Assembly: GCA_964484485.1 (NCBI GenBank)
Contig: CAZAGD010000065.1
Span: 1 to 64,000, forward strand
From: CAZAGD01 sp964484485
GTDB lineage: Bacteria; Desulfobacterota; SM23-61
DNA: 64,000 nt
Direction of reading: 5' to 3'
In this document: piece by piece, positions 1-9,225 of the stretch
Layout of the letters: the number at the start of each line of letters is the position of its first letter
Numbering within the stretch: position 1 is the stretch's first letter
Translations under genes and position numbers: made by a program
Notes under the pieces: model-generated
Database searches by the model: none
What the model was told of the DNA's origin: nothing
The model's input: only the letters and a program-made list of their open reading frames with translations

Positions 1-479
1 GTATCGATCATCGTAATCAAAGGCTTTTTAAATTGTTCCGCCAACTTCATTAATCGCCAAGCTTTCCGGTATCCTTCAGGATGGGGCATGCCGAAATTCC
101 GACTCATTTTTTCTTTGATGGTGCGCCCTTTTTGATGGCCAAGCAACATGACTGCTTTACTGTTAAATTCAGCCAATCCGCCCACAATTGCCGGGTCATC
201 ACCAAACCGACGGTCGCCATGCAGTTCGATAAAATTTGTAAAAATGCGCTCCACATAATCGAGAAATGTGGGCCGATTTACATGGCGAGAAAGTTGAGTC
301 CGCTGCCAGCGAGTTAAATTGCTAAAGATCTTTTTTTGGACCTTCTCCAGTTGTTTTTCTAATTTGGCAATTTCTTCGTTTATTTTTCCATCGGGATGGA
401 AAGAAAAAGCCCGCAATTCTGCTATTTTTTTATCGATTTCGGCAATTGGTTTTTCAAAATCTAAATAATAAAGCCCCAC
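1..479 (-). CDS. accA: Acetyl-CoA carboxylase carboxyltransferase subunit alpha, C-terminus cut by the window edge
   Basis: The minus strand downstream of dnaE encodes the N-terminal 159 codons of an AccA-like protein; the rest lies beyond base 1. Recognisable stretches are LYYLDFEKPIAEIDKKIAEL near the start, RPTFLDYVERIF, ELHGDRRFGDDPAIVGG, GHQKGR and NFGMPHPEGYRKA, all typical of the alpha subunit. AccA with AccD transfers carboxyl from carboxybiotin to acetyl-CoA, the first step of fatty acid synthesis. I chose GTG at 479-477: a GAGGG Shine-Dalgarno overlaps the dnaE stop codon just upstream, so accA is probably translated from the dnaE message. The dnaE-accA order is common in bacteria. 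Confident family call; the start is inferred. Confidence 0.93.
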   Translation of the reverse strand, partial: MGLYYLDFEKPIAEIDKKIAELRAFSFHPDGKINEEIAKLEKQLEKVQKKIFSNLTRWQRTQLSRHVNRPTFLDYVERIFTNFIELHGDRRFGDDPAIVGGLAEFNSKAVMLLGHQKGRTIKEKMSRNFGMPHPEGYRKAWRLMKLAEQFKKPLITMID

Positions 480-487
480 GATACCCT

Positions 488-3400
488 CTAAGAATGAAAA
501 ATCACCGCCTCATATCCTAACAAGTCTTCCATGCGCTGCGCTAGTTTCTCGGAAGAATCCAATCGCCACTCCTCGCCCAAATCAATAACCACCTCAGTGC
601 CCGAAGGCAGATGCAGATGCAAATAAGTCGGGCAATTTCCGCGGCAATCGTTAAGTATATCCTTCATGGCTAAAAAGTCTTCTCTTCTTAGGCCAGCGGC
701 TTTTAATTGCAAATGAATAGTACGGGTTAATTTGCTGGCCGCTTTCTCAAAAGGCAAAATGTCGGCGGCTATAATTTTTACGTTTTCTTCGCCAACTTCC
801 ACCTTTCCCCGCACAAATACCGGTTCCTCACCTTTCAATAGGGGAGCAGATTTTTTATATAAATCTGCAAAGACCACCACCTCTATTAAGCCGCTCAAAT
901 CTTCTAAGGTTACAAAAGCCATTATTTCGTTTTTTTTCGTATTTGTCTCTTTTAAAGAGTTTACCATACCCCCGATGACAATTTCTTGCTCAGCAGCAAA
1001 CTCGCGAATGTCTTGGATGGAAGTGGTTGCCAACCTTTGGAGAGTTTCGGCATAGGGAGTGAGGGGATGACCAGTCAAGTAAAAACCCAAAGTTTCTTTT
1101 TCAAAAGCTAAACGCTGGCTGGTGGGCCATTCGGGGACATAATTTATTCCGCCATCTTTTTTCTTTGGTTTAATAATTTTTTCACCAAAGAGGTTAGCTT
1201 GAGTCTTATTTTGTTCTTTAGCCAACTCCTGGGCCAATTCGATAGCCTCTTCTAATCGGGCTAAGAGCTGAGCCCGTGATTGACCAAGAGTATCAAAGGC
1301 TCCACATTTTATTAAATTCTCGATCACTCTTCTATTCACCCGCCGCAGATCCACTTTTTCGCAAAAATCTTCCAAAGAAGTAAAAGAGCCTTTTTCCTCG
1401 CGCGCCGTTAGAATCGATTGAATAGCCGTTTGGCCGACATTCTTTATCGCGGCCAAGCCAAAACGGATTTTTCCAGAGACTACGGTAAAGTCCTGGTGGC
1501 TTTCATTAACATCTGGCGGTAAGACTTCGATGCCTTTGGCCCGGCATTCATTTATGTAACGTAGAATTTTGTCGGCATTACCCATTTCACTGCTCATTAA
1601 GCCGGCCATAAATTCCACTGGATAATGCGCTTTTAAATAAGCAGTTTGATAGGCGACCAAAGCGTAAGCAGCACTATGGGATTTGTTAAACCCGTATTCG
1701 GCGAATTTAGCCATCAACTCAAAGAGTTTTTCAGCTTTTTTCAAAGGGATTTTTTGGCGCTGGGCTCCTTCTAAAAATTTCTTCTTTTGCAGAGTCATCT
1801 CTTCCGGCAACTTTTTGCCCATAGCCCGCCGCAATATATCGGCATCGGCCAAACTGAAATTGGCTAAAAGAGTGGCGATCTTCATCACTTGCTCTTGATA
1901 GACGATAGCTCCGTAAGTCTCCTCCAGGATTTCTTTCAATTCTGGAATTTCATAAGTAATGGCTACTTTCCCCTGCTTTCTTTTGATAAAATCATCGACC
2001 ATGCCACTCTTTAAAGGCCCAGGACGGTAAAGAGCTAAGAGGGCGATCAGGTCGGGAAAGCGTTCGGGAAGAAGACGCATAATCAGATCCCGCATCCCCT
2101 TGCTTTCCAATTGGAAGACGCCGGAAGTATCTCCGGCGCAAAGGAGAGCGTAAGTTTTGGGGTCGTCCAAGGGTATTTTCTGAAGATCAACCTCTTCCCC
2201 ACGAGACTGGCGGACACGCTTAACTATATCGGCCATCATCGTTAGCGTTTTCAAGCCGAGAAAGTCGAATTTGATTAAGCCGATCTTCTCAATATCTTTC
2301 ATCGCGTATTGGGTAACTGTTTCATTCTGCTGTCCCCGATACAAAGGAACTACTTCCACTAAAGGCCTGCTGGAAATAACCACACCAGCAGCGTGAGTAG
2401 AAGCATGTCGCGGCAGTCCTTCGAGAGCTTTGGCTAAGGTAATCAGCCTTTCTACGTCGGGATTTTGCTGCACCAGTTCGCGCAAGCGTGGCTCTTGGAC
2501 CAGGGCTTCCTCTAACGTAATATTCAGAGTATTGGGGATAAGTTTGGCAATCCTATCTACTTCTCCGTAGGGCATGTCTAAGGCCCGGCCTACATCCCTA
2601 ATTACCGCGCGAGCCTGCATTTTACCGAAGGTGATAATTTGGGCCACGCGATCGGCGCCGTATTTACTTTTTACGTATTGGATAACCTCCTCGCGGCCCT
2701 GGATACAGAAGTCTATATCAATATCTGGCGGACTAACGCGCTCGGGGTTCAAAAAGCGTTCAAAAAGTAACCCATGGGCTAAAGGATCGATCTCCGTAAT
2801 GCCCAAAGCATAAGCCACTAAAGATCCAGCTCCCGAGCCGCGCCCAGGTCCGACAGGAATTTTTCTTTCTTTGGCATAGCGAATAAAGTCGGCCACGATC
2901 AGAAAATAACCAGCAAACCCCATTTTCTTGATCATGCTTAATTCTTCTTGGAGACGCCGGTAATATAGATCAGCTTTCGAGGAGAGCTCTGGCTTCTCCT
3001 GCAGGCGTTTGGCCAATCCCTGTTGGGCGGATTTTTCTAAATAGCTATCTAAGGTTTCTCCTTCGGGAACCTGAAATTCAGGAAATTTGAATTCATTGAG
3101 TCGCAATTCCAAGTAGCACCGTTCGGCTATTTCCAAGGTATTGGCTAAAGCTTCGGGGCAATAAGCAAATAGCTTTTGCATCTCCTCTGGAGAGCGGAAG
3201 AAAAATTCTTGGGTAGAGAATTTCATCCGGTCGGCGTTTTTAAGAGTTTTGCCTGTTTGGATACACAAAAGAATTTCATGAGCTCCGGCATCTTCTCTGG
3301 TTAAGTAATGGCAGTCGTTAGTTGCTACCAAGGGTAACGATAATTCGCGGGCCATCTCCAAGAGGCCGGTATTAGCTATTTTTTGCTCGGGAATTTTGTT

Positions 3401-3940
3401 TTCTTGGATTTCCAAATAAAACCGCCGATCATTAAAAATGGATTTAAATTCCGCGGCTGCTTGCCGCGCTTTATCTTTTTCTCCTTTGACAAGGTAATAA
3501 GGGATTTCCCCTTGCAGACAACTACTCAGGGCGATTAGTCCTTCATTATATTGCGCGAGTAATTCTTTATCTACCCGCGGCCGATAGTAAAAACCTTCGA
3601 AATAAGCGGTCGAGACGAGTTTTAAGAGGTTTTTATAACCAGTCAAATTCTGGGCTAATAAGATTAAATGGAAAGAGGCTTCGGAAATACCTTTGCTCGC
3701 TTTTTCAAAACGACTTCCCGGAGCCACATAGACTTCACAGCCGATTATCGGCTTGATGCCATGGTGGAGGGCCTGTTGATAAAACTCAATGGCCCCAAAC
3801 ATAGCCCCGTGATCTGTTATAGCTAAAGCAGGCAAATGGTATTCTTGAGCCTTTCGGAAAAGATCTTCTAATCGGATGGCCCCATCTAAGAGGCTATATT
3901 GGGTATGAACATGCAGATGAACAAAATCGGTCTGGGCCAT
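488..3940 (-). CDS. dnaE: DNA polymerase III subunit alpha
   Basis: Replicative DNA polymerase, about 1150 residues, the usual DnaE size. The PHP domain begins with HLHVH at residues 8-12. The polymerase core carries GPGRGSGAGSLVAY and the catalytic PDIDIDF near residue 405. The fingers/thumb region holds RPGPLKSGMV and YGFNKSHSAAYA, and an OB-fold region follows near the C-terminus (VIGGMVNSLKE, VFVRGKVEV). The longest reading begins at 3955, overlapping guaA, but the internal ATG at 3940 has GGGA at good spacing and starts MAQTDFVHLHVH as expected, so I use it. It lies five bases after the guaA stop, which implies coupling in a guaB-guaA-dnaE-accA unit. Nothing unusual in the catalytic motifs. 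Confidence 0.97.
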   Translation of the reverse strand: MAQTDFVHLHVHTQYSLLDGAIRLEDLFRKAQEYHLPALAITDHGAMFGAIEFYQQALHHGIKPIIGCEVYVAPGSRFEKASKGISEASFHLILLAQNLTGYKNLLKLVSTAYFEGFYYRPRVDKELLAQYNEGLIALSSCLQGEIPYYLVKGEKDKARQAAAEFKSIFNDRRFYLEIQENKIPEQKIANTGLLEMARELSLPLVATNDCHYLTREDAGAHEILLCIQTGKTLKNADRMKFSTQEFFFRSPEEMQKLFAYCPEALANTLEIAERCYLELRLNEFKFPEFQVPEGETLDSYLEKSAQQGLAKRLQEKPELSSKADLYYRRLQEELSMIKKMGFAGYFLIVADFIRYAKERKIPVGPGRGSGAGSLVAYALGITEIDPLAHGLLFERFLNPERVSPPDIDIDFCIQGREEVIQYVKSKYGADRVAQIITFGKMQARAVIRDVGRALDMPYGEVDRIAKLIPNTLNITLEEALVQEPRLRELVQQNPDVERLITLAKALEGLPRHASTHAAGVVISSRPLVEVVPLYRGQQNETVTQYAMKDIEKIGLIKFDFLGLKTLTMMADIVKRVRQSRGEEVDLQKIPLDDPKTYALLCAGDTSGVFQLESKGMRDLIMRLLPERFPDLIALLALYRPGPLKSGMVDDFIKRKQGKVAITYEIPELKEILEETYGAIVYQEQVMKIATLLANFSLADADILRRAMGKKLPEEMTLQKKKFLEGAQRQKIPLKKAEKLFELMAKFAEYGFNKSHSAAYALVAYQTAYLKAHYPVEFMAGLMSSEMGNADKILRYINECRAKGIEVLPPDVNESHQDFTVVSGKIRFGLAAIKNVGQTAIQSILTAREEKGSFTSLEDFCEKVDLRRVNRRVIENLIKCGAFDTLGQSRAQLLARLEEAIELAQELAKEQNKTQANLFGEKIIKPKKKDGGINYVPEWPTSQRLAFEKETLGFYLTGHPLTPYAETLQRLATTSIQDIREFAAEQEIVIGGMVNSLKETNTKKNEIMAFVTLEDLSGLIEVVVFADLYKKSAPLLKGEEPVFVRGKVEVGEENVKIIAADILPFEKAASKLTRTIHLQLKAAGLRREDFLAMKDILNDCRGNCPTYLHLHLPSGTEVVIDLGEEWRLDSSEKLAQRMEDLLGYEAVIFHS

Positions 3941-3945
3941 ATTTT

Positions 3946-5511
3946 TTATTCCCATTCAATAGTGCTCGGTGGCTTGGAAGAAATATCATAAACTACCCGA
4001 TTTATTCCCGGCACCTCATTGATTATTCTATTAGCAATAGTTCCTAATAATTCAGGTGGTAAAGGAACCCAGTCAGCGGTCATGCCATCCAGACTCTGCA
4101 CCACGCGCAAAGCCACCACCCGTTCATAGGTACGTTCGTCACCCATGACCCCTACCGAACGTACTGGTAACAGGACGGCAAAAGCTTGCCACACTTTTGG
4201 GTACCAGCCGCTGCGCCGGAATTCTTCTTCTACGATAGCATCTGCTCGGCGCAGAAGTGCCAGATCATCTTTAGTTACCGGACCGATAATGCGGACAGCT
4301 AAGCCGGGCCCAGGAAAAGGATGACGTTCCACTATTTCCGCTGGAAGACCCAATTCTCGACCCACTTCCCTAACTTCATCCTTAAATAGCTCTTTGAGCG
4401 GCTCAATGAGCTTGAGGTGGATACGCTCAGGCAGCCCCCCGACATTATGGTGACTTTTTATCTTCGCCGACGGTCCCCGAAAAGAAGTGGATTCTATAAC
4501 ATCTGGATAAAGCGTGCCTTGGGCCAAATAGCTAACCTCGCCTATCTTGCGTGCTTCTTGTTCAAAAAGGAAAATAAATTCTCGGCCGATGATTTTTCTT
4601 TTTTCTTCTGGATCAGTTACGCCAGCTAATTTTGCCAAGAAAATATCTTCAGCTTCTATTATCTTCAAGTTTAACTTTAGTTTTTTTTCAAAAATTTCTG
4701 AAATTCTTTTAGTTTCTCCTTGCGGCAATAAACCATTGTTAACGAAAATACTCGTCAATTGTTCGCCGATAGCTTTATGTAAAAGCATAGCCACCACCGC
4801 GGAGTCGACTCCGCCACTTAAGGCGCAAATCACGTTGGCCTGCCCAATTTCTTCCCGCAAGGAGCTAATAGTCTTTTGGATGAATGAACCCATGGTCCAA
4901 TCAGGGGGACAATGGCAAATACGCAGAAGAAAATTTTTTAAAATCTCTTTCCCCAAAGGCGTATGCACCACTTCGGGATGAAATTGCACTCCATATGCCC
5001 GCAATTCTAAATTCTTCATGGCGGCAATGGGTGAGTTTGGCGAATGAGCGATAGAACGGAAACCCGGCGGAGGAGTTTCGATACGATCGCTATGGCTCAT
5101 CCATACTTGGATAGGCGAGCCGTTACCTAAGCCAGCAAAAAGATCTTCCGCGTCATCGATAAATAATTCGCTTTTCCCGTATTCCCGTTTAGCCGCTCGA
5201 TCTACCTTCCCGCCTAAAAGGTGAGTCATTAATTGCATCCCGTAACAAATCCCCAAAGTGGGTATTCCCAAATTAAACATTTCTGGGGGGCTTAGAGGAG
5301 CTTGAGGAGCAAAAACGCTGGCCGGCCCTCCCGAGAGGATAATCCCTTGGGGATCAAACTCCCTAATTTTGGCCAGCGGAATATTATACGGCCAAATTTC
5401 GCAATAAACTTGGCATTCCCGTACTCGCCGAGCGATCAATTGGGTATATTGAGAACCATAATCCAAAATGAGGATGCGGCTGGAAAAATCCTTCTTTAAC
5501 ATGCTGATCAA
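3946..5511 (-). CDS. guaA: GMP synthase (glutamine-hydrolysing)
   Basis: Converts XMP to GMP using glutamine and ATP. The N-terminal class I glutaminase domain starts LILDYGSQYTQLIARR, has the nucleophile Cys in GICYGMQLM and the His-Glu pair in VQFHPEV. The ATP pyrophosphatase domain has the P-loop SGGVDSAVVA and ends with the GMP synthase dimerisation domain (RPFPGPGLAVR-like HPFPGPGLAVRIIG, SKPPSTIEWE at the terminus). Length 521 is normal. The first codon is TTG at 5511 with GGGGA five bases upstream; an ATG three codons later (5502) is the alternative. It follows guaB by 20 bases, giving the two committed GMP steps in order on one transcript. Confidence 0.97.
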   Translation of the reverse strand: MISMLKKDFSSRILILDYGSQYTQLIARRVRECQVYCEIWPYNIPLAKIREFDPQGIILSGGPASVFAPQAPLSPPEMFNLGIPTLGICYGMQLMTHLLGGKVDRAAKREYGKSELFIDDAEDLFAGLGNGSPIQVWMSHSDRIETPPPGFRSIAHSPNSPIAAMKNLELRAYGVQFHPEVVHTPLGKEILKNFLLRICHCPPDWTMGSFIQKTISSLREEIGQANVICALSGGVDSAVVAMLLHKAIGEQLTSIFVNNGLLPQGETKRISEIFEKKLKLNLKIIEAEDIFLAKLAGVTDPEEKRKIIGREFIFLFEQEARKIGEVSYLAQGTLYPDVIESTSFRGPSAKIKSHHNVGGLPERIHLKLIEPLKELFKDEVREVGRELGLPAEIVERHPFPGPGLAVRIIGPVTKDDLALLRRADAIVEEEFRRSGWYPKVWQAFAVLLPVRSVGVMGDERTYERVVALRVVQSLDGMTADWVPLPPELLGTIANRIINEVPGINRVVYDISSKPPSTIEWE

Positions 5512-5531
5512 TTCATCCCCATAAAAATTTA

Positions 5532-7019
5532 CTAAATTTCTTTAAAAGAAATATCAGTGCCCACGCTATAATTAGGAGCCTCTTTAGTAATGATAACATC
5601 GTGGACATGGCTTTCTCTCAAGCCGGCATTAGTAATCCGGGTGAAACGACTCTTTTCTTTCAATTCTGGCAAATTACGGCATCCTAAATAACCCATGCCA
5701 GCCCGCAATCCCCCTAAGAGTTGAAAAATACTCGACGATATGGGGCCTTTATAAGGAACCCGTCCTTCGATTCCTTCAGGAACTAATTTGACTTCCGCAT
5801 CTACGTCCTCTTGGTAATATCTATCTTTGCTGCCGCTTTTCATGGCCTCTAACGAGCCCATGCCTCGATAAATTTTATAGCTCCGTCCTTGATAAAGAAC
5901 CATCTCTCCAGGACTTTCGTCTGTGCCGGCAAAAAGGCTGCCGATCATTACGGTGTCTGCCCCTGCGGCCAAAGCCTTGGTTATATCTCCCGAAAATTTT
6001 ATACCACCATCAGCAATAATAGGAATTCCATAGCGCATAGCTACCCGGGCGCAATCGTTAATGGCGGTGATTTGGGGGACACCTACGCCCGCAATCACGC
6101 GGGTAGTGCAGATAGAACCCGGTCCCACGCCAACTTTTACCGCATCTGCTCCGGCCTTAATTAAAGCTTCCGTTCCTTCGGCCGTGGCCACATTACCGGC
6201 GATGAGTTGGCAATTGGGAAAATTCTTTTTTATTTCCTGAATGGCCTCTAAGACGCGCCGGGAATGGCCATGGGCAGTATCGATTACAATCACGTCCGCT
6301 CCTGCTTTTAACAGGGCTTCTACGCGTTCATCCCGGTCGGGGGTAATACCCACGGCCGCTCCAACACGTAAACGCCCCAAATTATCTTTGCAAGAATTGG
6401 GATATTTAATCGTTTTTTCAATATCCTTAATAGTAATTAACCCTTTAAGATTATTCTCTTCGTCTACGACCAAGAGTTTTTCGATTCGATTCTTGTGCAA
6501 CAGCTTTTTTGATTCTTCCAAGGTAATCCCTACCGGAGCGGTAATTAAGTTCTCTTTGGTCATTACTGCGGAAACTGGTTGATCTAATTGCGTCTCGAAA
6601 CGCAGATCTCGGTTGGTAAGAATACCCAATAATTTACCGTGGCGCGTTATGGGCACTCCGGAAATACGGTATTTTTTCATGATTTCTAAAGCTTCGTATA
6701 TTTTTTGGTCAGGGTCCATGGTTATGGGGTCGACGATCATGCCGCTTTCTGATTTTTTTACTTTATCTACCTCTGCGGCTTGGGCGGCGACGGACATGTT
6801 TCGATGAATTATGCCAATTCCGCCTTCGCGGGCCATAGCGATAGCGGTTTGTGCTTCGGTTACTGTATCCATGGCAGCGCTAATAAGGGGCATATTTAAC
6901 TTTATTGCTCTCGTTAAATAAGTAGAAATATCCACTTCGCGCGGCAACACGGCCGATTCGGCGGGAATCAACAAAACGTCATCAAAAGTAAGGCTTTCGG
7001 TTAATTTTTCGGGAAGCAT
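5532..7019 (-). CDS. guaB: Inosine-5'-monophosphate dehydrogenase
   Basis: Oxidises IMP to XMP with NAD, the rate-limiting step to guanine nucleotides. The protein opens with LTFDDVLLIPAESAVLPREVD, has two CBS domains (about residues 95-205) inserted in the barrel, the catalytic loop GVGPGSICTTRVIAGVGVPQ with the active-site Cys, and the flap GMGSLEAM plus RVPYKG. At 495 residues it is full length. A strong ribosome site AAAGGAG sits eight bases before the ATG at 7019. A TTGACA promoter-like pair lies 40-70 bases upstream, so this is probably the first gene of guaB-guaA-dnaE-accA. Confidence 0.97.
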   Translation of the reverse strand: MLPEKLTESLTFDDVLLIPAESAVLPREVDISTYLTRAIKLNMPLISAAMDTVTEAQTAIAMAREGGIGIIHRNMSVAAQAAEVDKVKKSESGMIVDPITMDPDQKIYEALEIMKKYRISGVPITRHGKLLGILTNRDLRFETQLDQPVSAVMTKENLITAPVGITLEESKKLLHKNRIEKLLVVDEENNLKGLITIKDIEKTIKYPNSCKDNLGRLRVGAAVGITPDRDERVEALLKAGADVIVIDTAHGHSRRVLEAIQEIKKNFPNCQLIAGNVATAEGTEALIKAGADAVKVGVGPGSICTTRVIAGVGVPQITAINDCARVAMRYGIPIIADGGIKFSGDITKALAAGADTVMIGSLFAGTDESPGEMVLYQGRSYKIYRGMGSLEAMKSGSKDRYYQEDVDAEVKLVPEGIEGRVPYKGPISSSIFQLLGGLRAGMGYLGCRNLPELKEKSRFTRITNAGLRESHVHDVIITKEAPNYSVGTDISFKEI

Positions 7020-7059
7020 GTTTAGCTCCTTTAGCTAAATGAATAAAGCAGTTAAAATT

Positions 7060-7088
7060 AATTTATTATGCTCGGCTATGGATGTCAA
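7060..7088 (-). promoter_or_regulatory. Candidate sigma-70 promoter for guaB
   Basis: On the minus strand TTGACA (7088-7083) is followed after 17 bases by TAAATT (7065-7060), about 40 bases before the guaB ATG. The -35 box matches consensus exactly; the -10 matches four of six. The end of a degenerate family A repeat lies immediately upstream. Prediction from sequence only. Confidence 0.5.
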
Positions 7089-7101
7089 GGACGGAAAATT
7101 C

Positions 7102-7170
7102 TGACCCTCGATCAGTTTTTTATTTTCTGCCTAATTTGCCTAATCTCTCCCCGCCTCTTTTTAGAGAATG
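7102..7170 (-). repeat. Degenerate family A repeat end (A4) upstream of guaB
   Basis: The minus strand reads AAACTGATCGAGGGTCAG (end at 7102), which matches the right end of the family A repeats seen at 11934, 22969 and 61150 except for one base. The rest of the element is too diverged to delimit, so the left limit given is approximate. It has the same orientation towards the downstream gene as the other copies. The remaining bases 7171-7298 hold no gene I can support. Confidence 0.4.
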
Positions 7171-7298
7171 TCCTTTAATAGTTAAAAATGGCCAGAGGCA
7201 GAGGAGAGAAAATAGGTGGAGATTGATCAAAATACTGACTAATTTAATTTCGCCTCCCTTGCTTTCGCCTGAACCATGGGGCAATTGGCCAAACTCAG

Positions 7299-8279
7299 CT
7301 AAGACCCAAATTTAATAGTGATTGACGGTCGAGGAGAAATCTCGCTCAAGAGAATACCTTCCAAAAGACCAGAGTCAACAATTATTAATCTGGGGATACA
7401 AAAAATTTCCATCAGGTTTATAAGGATAGCCGTACCGGCAATGATCAGGTCCTCTCGCCCTTTTTCCAAGCCGGGAATTTTAAGTCTTTCTTTACTGGGT
7501 AAGGAAACTAAATCGGCATATATTTTTTTAATCTGCTCCAATTGGAGGGAATAATTATTAATTTTTTGAGGTTCATAATTTGCTAATTTTTGGTCTATAG
7601 CCGCCAAGGTAGTTATAGTACCGGCTGTGCCTATGAGCGTGGACAAAGAATTGTCCGTGGGCAGTCCCCATCTTATGAACTCGGCTCGCACTCTCGTTAA
7701 AATTTTTTTAATATATTTATTTAATTGCATTTCCTCTCTCTTCCGGGGCGGGTCGTTGAGCAAAAATTTTTCACACAGAGCTACCGCCCCCAAATCTACA
7801 CTTTGCGTATGCCGGGATAACTTATGTTGTACCCAGACAATTTCCGTGCTCCAACCGCCAATATCAACGCATAGACATTGCTGCTCTTTTTCTTCTTTCC
7901 AGCCCCAGAGTATTCCTTTGAGCATTAGCGCTGCTTCTTCTTCCCCAGTGAGAATACGCAGGTTAATTCCCGTTTCTCGGTAAACCTTATTCCTAAATTC
8001 TTCACGGTTGGGAGCTTGACGCATCACCCCTGTGCCTACGGCGATAATTTGGACTTTATTTTCCTTGGCTAAAAGATTTTGGAAATTTTTAAGGGCTTCT
8101 ATGGTTCGCTCCATAGCTTTGCTGTCCAGACCTTTATCTTTAGTATATTTTCCCCCTAAGCGGCTAATGATCCTTTCTCGCCGCAAAGGGCGCAGTTGGC
8201 CTGTTTCGCTTTGCTCGGCCAGAAGTAGACGCACAGTATTAGAGCCCACATCTATGGCAGCTAAGCGCTTAAAAAACAT
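7299..8279 (-). CDS. Ppx/GppA family exopolyphosphatase/pppGpp phosphohydrolase
   Basis: A 326-residue protein of the short Ppx/GppA type (actin/Hsp70-like fold). Family motifs are clear: AAIDVGSNTVRLLLAE at the N-terminus (first phosphate-binding loop), the GEEEAAL block, CVDIGGWSTEIV (second phosphate loop; GG-S-TE retained), SVDLGAVALCEKF and LIGTAGTITTLAAID, and the C-terminal VDSGLLEGILL. It lacks the HD-type C-terminal domain of long Ppx, so whether it prefers polyphosphate or pppGpp cannot be told from sequence. It is 11 bases downstream of sppA and likely shares the rpsA-sppA transcript. GAGTAGGG lies just before the ATG. Confidence 0.9.
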   Translation of the reverse strand: MFFKRLAAIDVGSNTVRLLLAEQSETGQLRPLRRERIISRLGGKYTKDKGLDSKAMERTIEALKNFQNLLAKENKVQIIAVGTGVMRQAPNREEFRNKVYRETGINLRILTGEEEAALMLKGILWGWKEEKEQQCLCVDIGGWSTEIVWVQHKLSRHTQSVDLGAVALCEKFLLNDPPRKREEMQLNKYIKKILTRVRAEFIRWGLPTDNSLSTLIGTAGTITTLAAIDQKLANYEPQKINNYSLQLEQIKKIYADLVSLPSKERLKIPGLEKGREDLIIAGTAILINLMEIFCIPRLIIVDSGLLEGILLSEISPRPSITIKFGS

Positions 8280-8290
8280 AGCCCTACTCT

Positions 8291-9199
8291 TTAAGAATCA
8301 GCGCCCAGAAAATTTAAATGGGGCAGATAGAAAATAATATAAGGCGGAATATTTTCTTTCCAACCCTGGAAAAATTTTTGGATGGTTTCTTGGAGGAGCA
8401 ATTCCCAAATAGAAAATTTCTTCTTTTCCGGGTAGATAATTTCTGGTTCTCCTTTAATCCCTACTAACTTGGCGGCCAAAGAAATGGTATCTTCTAAATT
8501 ACCTAACTCGTCTACTAACCCCAAGTTCTTGGCTTGATCGCCGGTAAAAATTCTTCCATCAGCCAAAGGCCGCACCTTATCTAAAGGCATTTGCCTTCCT
8601 TCAGCCACGGCCCGAATGAACTGTTCGTGCACATTGTCCAAAACTTCCTGAAGTAACTTCCGCTCTTCTTCGGTCATGGGGCGGGTGGGTGAACCAATAT
8701 CTTTGTGCTTGCCACTTTTAATTACCGTAGGGCGTAAGCCAATTTTCCGCAAAAGTTCTTCCACATTTAAGGTCTCGGCTATTACGCCAATAGAACCAGT
8801 TATCGAGCCTGGGTTGGCCACAATCTTCTCGGCCGCGCAAGCAATGTAATATCCCCCCGAAGCCGCGGTAGAGCCCACCGAGGCTAATACTTTTTTTTCC
8901 CGCTGTACTTTCTTAATCTCGGTATAGATTTCTTGGGCTGGTCCCACCGCCCCACCCGGGGAATCAATGCGTAAGACGATGGCTTTGATTTTCTCATTCT
9001 TGCGGAATTTAATAAGCTTCTCGATAACTGGCTGAGAATCTAAGATTACTCCCTTTATTTCGATGATGGCAATTTTTTCTCGGCCGAATAAACTTTCTTC
9101 GCGAGTGGAAAGATATGAAAGAGTTATAATACTGGCGATAAAAATACCTAAAAGGATTAAGAAAATTACCATCCCTAATAAAATAGGATGTTTCCGCAT
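8291..9199 (-). CDS. sppA: Signal peptide peptidase SppA, short S49 form
   Basis: Membrane-anchored serine protease of peptidase family S49 that degrades cleaved signal peptides. One N-terminal membrane helix spans about residues 6-30 (LLGMVIFLILLGIFIASII). The catalytic Ser is in ASGGYYIA (S114), and the general-base Lys in the KSGKHKDIGSP stretch near residue 161. The family PGGAVGPAQEIY and NPGSITGSIGVI motifs are present. At 302 residues this is the single-domain form found in Bacillus and deltaproteobacteria, not the duplicated E. coli form. It lies between rpsA (26 bases upstream) and ppx, and AAAGGAG precedes the ATG. Confidence 0.94.
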   Translation of the reverse strand: MRKHPILLGMVIFLILLGIFIASIITLSYLSTREESLFGREKIAIIEIKGVILDSQPVIEKLIKFRKNEKIKAIVLRIDSPGGAVGPAQEIYTEIKKVQREKKVLASVGSTAASGGYYIACAAEKIVANPGSITGSIGVIAETLNVEELLRKIGLRPTVIKSGKHKDIGSPTRPMTEEERKLLQEVLDNVHEQFIRAVAEGRQMPLDKVRPLADGRIFTGDQAKNLGLVDELGNLEDTISLAAKLVGIKGEPEIIYPEKKKFSIWELLLQETIQKFFQGWKENIPPYIIFYLPHLNFLGADS

Positions 9200-9225
9200 C
9201 CTTTATTACTACTCCTTTAAAATTG

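Noticed and set aside
7082..7315. 77-codon plus-strand ORF upstream of guaB
   Set aside because: Overlaps the guaB promoter region and the end of ppx antisense; composition is not protein-like.
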